DNA of 64,000 nt. Source: Komagataella phaffii GS115. Its lineage: Eukaryota; Ascomycota; Pichiomycetes; Pichiales; Pichiaceae. The stretch spans positions 744,001 through 808,000 of the forward strand of contig NC_012964.1 in the NCBI RefSeq assembly GCF_000027005.1. The letters run 5' to 3'. Each line of letters opens with the position of its first letter. Position 1 is the stretch's first letter. The notes under the pieces are model-generated. The model saw only the letters and a list, made by a program, of their open reading frames with translations. It was not told where the DNA came from and searched no databases. Shown in pieces: positions 57,074 to 64,000 of this stretch. Both the position numbers and the translations under genes were made by a program.

Positions 57074-57277
57074 GGTCCTATTGATGAATCGGGAAAGGTA
57101 ATCCTCAGTTTATTGCGGAAAAATGTTACTTGATCAATTCTCTGATGTTACTTTGGTGTTGGTCGCGCGCGGTCTGGGTGCCTTCTAAACTCCCTTAAGA
57201 TGGTTCAAATGATAATTTCCTTAAAACTACAACTGAAATGGACTATCTACTATTTCCGGGTCATACAGAAGAGAATA

Positions 57278-58485
57278 CTAACTACCATTCAACAGGTTAT
57301 TGACAGCACCTTGTACTGATCCACCGGCACGTCTCAATGCAGCAACATTACTCTCAAAATCAGTGAACCCCATGTCATTCAATTGACGGAGTTGAGTCTC
57401 GTATCTTTCCTCTGGTGGTCGGGTATCTGTTTCAGCAGGTGGCGCAGCTCCCCCAGAAAACAGAGAATTAAACAACTGCATGTTTCCGGTATTAGGCAAT
57501 GGAGGCGCATTGCCTCCAGATTGGTTCAACATGGCTGCATAAGGATTCGAAGAGTTAAGTAGGGCAGAGAATGGGTTTATGCCTGTCGCATTAGTCGTGG
57601 TGCTGTTGTTGTTGTTAGTGTTGTCATTTGTTGGTGCAGCATTTGCTTCAGAATCAGTTGCAGAGCCTGCATTATTCTCCGATGTATTTCTTTCCAAAGT
57701 TGGATTGGCACCTGGAGCAGGAAATGAGGCAGCTCCAGCTTCAGCACCACCAAACATGTGCCTCATGGATGACATCTGCCTCATCAGTTGTGGATTAGTC
57801 ATCATCTGCCTAAATTGTTCGCTCTGTAACATTTCTCTAGCATACGGACCCAACTGCTGTAGCTGCGGAGATTGTTGTATCATAAACTCAACCATCTGAG
57901 GATCTGAAAGCATGTTCCTCATACTTTCTTGCACCATGGGAGATTCCATCATTTCTGCTATTTGGTTTTCATCAGGCATGGGGCCCATACCTCCATCTGG
58001 ACCAAACATGGAAGCACTTGGCATTGGGACATCCATCCCGGCATACCTTGCTCCAGTAAGTCCAGCTAGAGGATTAAATGCACCTTGACCAGCAGCTATG
58101 TTTGAAGGTGCAGAGCTTGTATTGTTAGCAGCACCAGTAGATGTTGATGTGGAGTTATTAGCATTCGCCACCGAGGCTGATCCACCATCATTCTTAGGGG
58201 CGCTTTTCACCAAGTGGATGGTATGACCAGACTGGACTTTGTAAAAGTTGAGAGTGTCTGCATCCTTAAGAGCTCTACCAGAATAGATCAGTCTCTGACG
58301 GTCTGCAGGAATATCAGATACCTCGGCAATCTTTCCTTTGAACTCTTCGACAGTTATGGAAGGATCCACGGTAAGCTCGTATTCTTGGTTACCTGAGGCC
58401 CTTTAAATGTTAGATTCTCTGCTAATATTGGAGTTGCAAACTCACTGTTTACTTACTTTATAAATACTTGGATCTCTTGGGACAT
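57278..58485 (-). CDS. DSK2: Ubiquitin receptor DSK2 (UBL-UBA, spliced)
   Basis: 383 residues from exons 58485-58457 and 58400-57278. Donor GTAAGT (58456), branch CTAAC, acceptor AAG (58401); splicing joins MSQEIQVFIK to ASGNQEYELTVDPS and completes the ubiquitin-like domain (about 1-76, with RLIYSGRALKDADTL and HTIHLVK). The middle has STI1-like repeats rich in Met/Gln (NPLAGLTGARYAG, DPQMVEFMIQ) and the C terminus is a UBA domain (about 340-383: QLRQLNDMGFTDFESNVAALRRAGGSVQGAVNNLL, split here). Dsk2 ferries ubiquitinated substrates to the proteasome. Confidence 0.96.
58401..58456 (-). other. DSK2 intron
   Basis: 56 nt on the minus strand, GTAAGT...CTAAC...AAG, phase 2; the first exon encodes only ten residues. 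Confidence 0.88.
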
Positions 58486-58605
58486 GTATTTGGGGATTGG
58501 TAGGATATATGTAGACTTCGAATGTTGTCGAAATTCCGCAAAACTTACCCTCACAATATTCTCGAACGCACCCTGGAGAGGTCAGATGTGGGTGAAAAAG
58601 AATTT

Positions 58606-60975
58606 CTACCTGCGCCCAATAAATTCCATCGCCTTGATATCTCCTTTCTTTAACTCTGGTTCGTCTAGAACATCGGCGACTAATTCCCAAGGATCCCTGG
58701 ACCCTCCCCATTTGAGGACTTTGTTTCTGAATTTTTCTCCATTTTCTCTGCTAAGAGGATCTTTAGCAAACAAATGCTCCCAAATCTTCTTGGCAATGGC
58801 TCTATCGAAGAGATAAGAGTAGTAGACAGCACCGTAGGAAAATAAATGTCCAAACTTTCCGGGCCACTTTGATTCAGTGTCTGCAAATATCTTCAATTGA
58901 GTCTCTAATTTGTGGTAAAGGTCAATGGAATCAAAATCTTTATCGAATACCACATTGGAATGCAAAACTTGGTCCAGTATGGCCATTTTTATTTGGCCAA
59001 AAGTCTCACAATTATTCAGAAAAGAGTTGAAACATGAATAGTTTTGTAGTAGTTTTAATGGTAATGGCTCGTTGGTCCTGTAATGTTTTGCAAAACTCAT
59101 CAAAACTCTGGTATCATTGGCAAAATGTTCCATCAAAATGGAGGGCAATTCTACAAAATCAGTGGCACATCTGGTTCCACTGACGTTGTGAAGTTTTGTC
59201 TTCCCTAGCATGGAGTGCATTGCGTGCCCCATCTCATGGAAAAGCGTTTCCACTTGTGAAAGTGATAGAAGAGAAACACCTCCTTCCTCTTGGTTGAAGG
59301 AGCACACCAGGGAGATCACTGGTAGCTGGCTCGTGGTTCCATCAGGAGCAGTACTAACCTGAACCAATTGCCCCTCTTTGCCTGGAATTTCAACTTTGAA
59401 AGGATCGTTTTCGTCTAGTTCTTCGGGGTAAATCTTTCTTGAACAGCACACCGTGAAATGCGCAGGATTTAGCGTCTTCGACTCCCTATGGAATAAATCC
59501 AGGTAGATTATACCTACAAATCCTTCTGTTTCACTGGTGACATGAAACTTTCGAACACCATTATGCCATGCCTCACCTGGTTTCAGCGGAACAGCTTTAA
59601 ATTGGATACCATATATCGACTGGAAAAGATCAGACAAACCTTGAAGTACAACTCCTACGGAAAGATACTGGGATATATCCTCCGTATTAGAAGATCTTTT
59701 ACTTGACAGATATAGCGTGGTAAGGTAGTCTCTATCCCAGGGTTTCACCATTTCAATAACTTGCTCATCGGATAGTTTATCGGAATTTTCAACTTTAAAC
59801 TTTATCAGTGTTCTGAGCTCAGAGATGACATCCTCTTCGATATCTTTCAAGTTCTTTTTCAGGAAGGTCATAACATTTTCAGGAGTTTTGGCCATCTTTT
59901 CACTTAGTTGATATTCTGCAAAGCTGCTCTTACCCATGAAATGGGCCAACAGTCCACGATATTTTAGAAAGTTTTCCAACAATGTGATTTGACCTTTCGC
60001 TGGCTGATGTAGTCCCAACCATATTTTCTTTCTCAGTGATTCGTTGTTGGTTAGTCTCAAGATATCAGTTGAGACCCGACTGTTCAGTGGTATCTTCTTC
60101 TTGTTAGACAGAGAGTAAATAAGAGAATTTTCTGTCGACGAATCGTAAGAGGTTAACTCCTTCTTATCCACCTTAATCGAATCATGTTCTAATTCATGAA
60201 GGTTCTTGTTGAACTGCTGCCCATTCATGGAAATTAATTGACTGAGTTGAATAAAGTTGTCTTTGGTACTATCGTCCATGCTGATACCTGATTTCAAGAA
60301 ATCTGTCAGAAGCAAGTTTCCAACACTAATCTCTTCCGGCGACAGTTTTGCTATAATCTTTTCATCGCCCAAAACTGATTCCAACTTGTTAAACAAATCA
60401 CTGGTAGTGTTCAGGACATTCATGTACTCAAACATTATTTCATGACATTTTTGAGCTGCTTCAACGAAGTACTCATCCGGATGAGCAACTCTGATAAACT
60501 CAGCTAGATCTATCACTCGGCACAAAGTATCACTTAGTCGGTCCAAATTACGAATGTAATTTAGCTTTCCCTGCTCACTATCATCTATAATGACATGAGA
60601 TACTAGGTTCTTGGCGGCCGACAGTGACTTTTCACAAAACTCCAGTAGTCCTTCTGGTGAGGTTAAATACGGGTTCTGGAATAGGCCAATGGAACCTTCA
60701 ACTTGGGGTATATATGTCTTTCCTGTAAGTGACACCTTTGTATGTGGAATAAAGGACTTGTTGAACTCCTTCCACTTAACAGGGTTGTCAAAAATTTCTC
60801 TTATGAGCTCGTTATGGTGGGTGTGTTTCTGTTGAAAGTTGAGGTAGTCTGGAATAGGGTTCTGTTCGTGAACGAGAGGCTGAATCTTTTGGAGCAGAGC
60901 TGAGTGTGTAGTGAAAGTCCTCTTATGGCAACTTCGTGTGATTACAGCTAAACGCTGTATACTGGAAGCCTTCAT
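58606..60975 (-). CDS. OCT1: Mitochondrial intermediate peptidase OCT1
   Basis: 789 residues from the ATG at 60975 (eight codons inside the open frame). Basic mitochondrial presequence (MKASSIQRLAVITRSCHKR), then a thimet-oligopeptidase-type M3 metalloprotease with the zinc motif FHEMGHAMHSMLG near residue 577 and the downstream glutamate in FVELPSILMEHF. It removes an octapeptide from matrix proteins after cleavage by the main processing peptidase. Size matches yeast Oct1 (772). Same strand as DSK2, 120 bp upstream of it. Confidence 0.95.
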   Translation of the reverse strand: MKASSIQRLAVITRSCHKRTFTTHSALLQKIQPLVHEQNPIPDYLNFQQKHTHHNELIREIFDNPVKWKEFNKSFIPHTKVSLTGKTYIPQVEGSIGLFQNPYLTSPEGLLEFCEKSLSAAKNLVSHVIIDDSEQGKLNYIRNLDRLSDTLCRVIDLAEFIRVAHPDEYFVEAAQKCHEIMFEYMNVLNTTSDLFNKLESVLGDEKIIAKLSPEEISVGNLLLTDFLKSGISMDDSTKDNFIQLSQLISMNGQQFNKNLHELEHDSIKVDKKELTSYDSSTENSLIYSLSNKKKIPLNSRVSTDILRLTNNESLRKKIWLGLHQPAKGQITLLENFLKYRGLLAHFMGKSSFAEYQLSEKMAKTPENVMTFLKKNLKDIEEDVISELRTLIKFKVENSDKLSDEQVIEMVKPWDRDYLTTLYLSSKRSSNTEDISQYLSVGVVLQGLSDLFQSIYGIQFKAVPLKPGEAWHNGVRKFHVTSETEGFVGIIYLDLFHRESKTLNPAHFTVCCSRKIYPEELDENDPFKVEIPGKEGQLVQVSTAPDGTTSQLPVISLVCSFNQEEGGVSLLSLSQVETLFHEMGHAMHSMLGKTKLHNVSGTRCATDFVELPSILMEHFANDTRVLMSFAKHYRTNEPLPLKLLQNYSCFNSFLNNCETFGQIKMAILDQVLHSNVVFDKDFDSIDLYHKLETQLKIFADTESKWPGKFGHLFSYGAVYYSYLFDRAIAKKIWEHLFAKDPLSRENGEKFRNKVLKWGGSRDPWELVADVLDEPELKKGDIKAMEFIGRR

Positions 60976-61213
60976 AGTAGCGTGGGCAAATCCAGACAAT
61001 CGGTGTTAGCTTAGCCAGAAGAGAGTATTGAATAAGTTTTAATTTTCGCTAGGAACAGTTTCGCTTCAGGGTCCTCTTCCCATAGCAAAATTGGGGTTTT
61101 TCTCTTCTTCGAAAACAGCCTTTTATCTTGACTACCGTACTACTTAAGTAATGCCATTCCAGAAACTACATACTGTAAAGTCTCTATATAATCTTTGAAG
61201 TCTCCGAACGAGC

Positions 61214-63100
61214 TTAGTTATAGTCGTCTTCTGAGTTTCTCTCTGACTCAACATTCAAGACTGCATTAGCGTAGTAAATATTGTTGTGTTGAACACTGGC
61301 AAGATACTGTGCCATTATTTGAGAGCCCGACATTGCATACGTCCTGCCAGGTCGCTGTTGGTCCTTGAAATTAACTGCGCCACCCGATGCTGTTGTCGGC
61401 TTCGATGTGGAGGACGATGTTGGCGATATGGACGATAATCCAGATGGAGGGCTCTGTGATTTTTCTTCATCGGTTTTTTGTTGTGCAGATATAGGTGCAG
61501 TTGCAGGTCTTCCATTGGTGCTGATTCCCATACTAGCAAATATCTCCTGGACATCCTGTATTTGTTCAGGACTGGCTGACTCGGAAGCTTTTGGTGGATC
61601 AGACTGTGAGTTATGATGATTTTTTGGTTCGTGTGGTTCCTTTCCGTCCTTGGATCGGTGATGGGGCTTGCGATCCCTTTTGATCTCTTTAGGAAGGTTT
61701 CCACATCTATCTTTGGCAAAATTGATTTTAAATTCCTCATATTTTGAAAGGAGACTAAATGCTGGGTTTTCTGGATCAAGATTCTTGTTCTTGAACAAGT
61801 TCAGACAATCAATGAGTTCAATGGCTGCTGCAATGTTGCAAAAGTTTAAAAAAACACATTTATCACCATTGAAAAAGTTGATCTGCTCAAGTTCACCAAA
61901 ATATTCGAAATCATGACGAAGGATGTCTGCACTAGGTAACGATTGTGTTTTTTTTGTCTTGCTCTCGCTGATGTAAATGTTTCTAGACGCACCGGCAGTG
62001 ACAGCAAGGGGGATATTGTTTGGTACTGGCCCAATAGGTCTTCCCCAGCCCACTCGTACGCGTTTCTGTTTGATTGTTAGGCCTCTAAGTTGGGAGTTCA
62101 TGTAGAACTGTTCTGCCGCAAATGCATCAATGAAGGTTACGAAACAAATTCGTTTTTCAGGTATTAACTTGACATTCTGCAGGATCCCACCTTTAACGAC
62201 ATTGCAAACGCTTTCCACGGTGGTGTCGGGATGCAATCCGCCCAAATAAATTGTTCTGTTTTGAAGATTGCTATATGAAGAGTTTATTGGAGGAGCATTG
62301 CTTGAAATTTGAGGAGTGGTCATTTGGTGATGAAAAAGACAGGGATCACTACAAAAAGAAGACAGAAGTAATAGCTTTTGATGAGTGTCATTAAGCAACT
62401 CAAACACTTCTATACTCGTGGAAATATTAGAAAAATTGATCTGTATGGTTTCATACCGATACTGATAGTCGACAATAAGTGGTATTGCTTCTGGCAGATC
62501 AGCTTTCAAAATAGAAATAACCAAATCATACAACTGATCACCAGTTTTATTTTGGGTCAACGTTCTAACTGCAAGAGATCTTGTGGCATTCAGATTCAGA
62601 ATCCTATCCATATAAGTCCCATCTACCAAATAGTCATCGGATGAGTTATTGAAACACCATGAGATCTTGAGATTGTCAAAGCCTGTTGAAGAAACAAAGT
62701 CCCTCCAGTCAAAATTTTGCAGAAAGACTAAAGCAGACTCATCGTTGACGAACTGCACCAACACGGATGTCCCTTCACCACTATCCTCTTTTATTTTCAC
62801 ATTCTCCAAGAACTGACTCGATTTGAACGCGTCCAAAAACTCTTTCAGAGACAACTCCTTGGGCAATTTCTCAAATAACAAGGATCTAGAGTGATTCACC
62901 TCATGCAGCAACTGGTAGTGCTCCGTTAAATATTTCTGATCCAGATTGCTCATGTGTTGATCAATATATGGCGTGCTTGGCTGGGATGGAAGAACTGGTG
63001 TAGCTAGAAAGGGTGTCAACAAATGTGACGGCAGCATGGACCGACCATAGTTGTAGTCCAACGGAGTTCCCGGTTGACTGGTATAAGAGAAGTTTTTCAT
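61214..63100 (-). CDS. MRN1: RNA-binding protein MRN1 (multi-RRM)
   Basis: 628 residues from the ATG at 63100 (open frame begins two codons earlier at TTG). At least three RRM-like domains: about 75-150, 280-355 with NRTIYLGGLHPDTTVESVCN and KRICFVTFIDAF, and 370-450 with SRNIYISES and KCVFLNFC. Flanks are Pro/Ser/Lys-rich and disordered. The central RRM with GGILQNVKLIPEKR is nearly a fingerprint of Mrn1 (YPL184C), which binds many mRNAs including those of cell-wall and mitochondrial proteins. Length close to 612 in S. cerevisiae. Confidence 0.92.
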   Translation of the reverse strand: MKNFSYTSQPGTPLDYNYGRSMLPSHLLTPFLATPVLPSQPSTPYIDQHMSNLDQKYLTEHYQLLHEVNHSRSLLFEKLPKELSLKEFLDAFKSSQFLENVKIKEDSGEGTSVLVQFVNDESALVFLQNFDWRDFVSSTGFDNLKISWCFNNSSDDYLVDGTYMDRILNLNATRSLAVRTLTQNKTGDQLYDLVISILKADLPEAIPLIVDYQYRYETIQINFSNISTSIEVFELLNDTHQKLLLLSSFCSDPCLFHHQMTTPQISSNAPPINSSYSNLQNRTIYLGGLHPDTTVESVCNVVKGGILQNVKLIPEKRICFVTFIDAFAAEQFYMNSQLRGLTIKQKRVRVGWGRPIGPVPNNIPLAVTAGASRNIYISESKTKKTQSLPSADILRHDFEYFGELEQINFFNGDKCVFLNFCNIAAAIELIDCLNLFKNKNLDPENPAFSLLSKYEEFKINFAKDRCGNLPKEIKRDRKPHHRSKDGKEPHEPKNHHNSQSDPPKASESASPEQIQDVQEIFASMGISTNGRPATAPISAQQKTDEEKSQSPPSGLSSISPTSSSTSKPTTASGGAVNFKDQQRPGRTYAMSGSQIMAQYLASVQHNNIYYANAVLNVESERNSEDDYN

Positions 63101-63590
63101 GTTCAATTATAGATCCACGAGTGAAGCCTGGTTAGAGTTTGGTTTCAGGTTGAAGATAATACAGGACGGACGCTCGAAAAGTAATAAGGAAGGTTACAGT
63201 GCGATGATATATTTAGATAAGGACAGGAGAGATTGTTCACCAAGACCAGATCCCGGTGTGGGAAAGGAAAGAATGCAATCGAGTTAGCAATAAACGGTGT
63301 CCTGTGTTACAAAGAGTGTTGGCACCCTTTCTTAGAGGAGCAATTTTCCATTCCAATTTGATCGGAAAGAGCCAGTCCTCCGACCCAAAAGTCTTCAGGT
63401 GTTATCTGAAAATAAAATACACGAGATCGGCATCACGTGATGAGGACTTCCAGATCCGAACCCGAATGGTTTCTTTGGTGACACACTACAGCCCGCATTG
63501 TTCAAGCCAATGCTCAAATGCCTAATACGCTAAAGTAGATACAGCCATAATGAAATTTTCGAATTTCAGCTATTTCACATACAAATCGAT
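63101..63590 (-). promoter_or_regulatory. MRN1 promoter region and 3' flank of GAPDH
   Basis: 490 bp without a supported gene. The palindrome ATCACGTGAT at 63432-63441 is a Cbf1-type E-box about 335 bp upstream of MRN1. Confidence 0.45.

Positions 63591-64000
<410 letters not shown>

Overview
The window is nuclear DNA from a budding yeast, and I judge it to be Komagataella (Pichia pastoris group). Genes are dense, intron-poor and lie on both strands. The protein-coding genes I recognise are all yeast-type. In the H2A gene two CTG codons fall at strongly conserved leucines (residues 35 and 98), so CTG is read as leucine and the CTG-Ser clade is excluded. The right edge holds the 3' part of a glyceraldehyde-3-phosphate dehydrogenase gene. 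I recognise no transposon, CRISPR array, rRNA or convincing tRNA, and no wholly novel system is evident. The interesting material is mis-modelled genes, leader ORFs, promoter motifs and preserved ancestral gene order.

Left third (1-24.3 kb): an HSF-type regulator (MGA1-like), an unrecognised secretory-pathway protein, TRM9, PPZ1, a HOL1-like transporter, then the block YEH2-IRC25-SDO1-IZH3, a YIM1-like reductase, a fasciclin-domain membrane protein (YLR001C-like), a PABPN1/Pab2-type RNA-binding protein, LEU4, an MRS2-type Mg2+ channel, a BUB1/MAD3-type checkpoint kinase and GPI16.

Middle third (24.3-45.4 kb): HSH155, a mitochondrial NAD+ carrier (YIA6/YEA6), EPS1 (reading frame broken twice), ADI1, GIM4, WBP1, a tiny spliced gene resembling YIL002W-A, INP51, a YIL001W-like ANK/BTB gene, IRC22, FTH1, the divergent H2B/H2A pair, an unknown 67-residue protein, and SWD3. 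The YIA6-to-IRC22 run interleaves genes that S. cerevisiae keeps on two sister regions of chromosomes V and IX, with matching order and strand. That is what an unduplicated ancestor should look like.

Right third (45.4-64 kb): UMP1, SMY2, SEC66, LOA1, a PRM5-like membrane protein, RHO3, FCP1, TAF8, DSK2, OCT1, MRN1 and partial TDH. Themes are secretory-pathway assembly (GPI16, WBP1, EPS1, IRC22, SEC66), transcription and chromatin (FCP1, TAF8, SWD3, histones), proteasome assembly (IRC25, UMP1, with DSK2 as shuttle) and mitochondrial import or transport (OCT1, MRS2, NAD+ carrier).

Six genes (GIM4, the YIL002W-A-like gene, UMP1, SMY2, RHO3, DSK2) need small exons recovered by splicing; I reconstructed them from GTAAGT/GTATGT donors, TACTAAC-like branch sites and AG acceptors. 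For many genes the first in-frame ATG lies inside the longest open frame, and I give the ATG position. Family assignments rest on motif recognition from memory; no database search was run.
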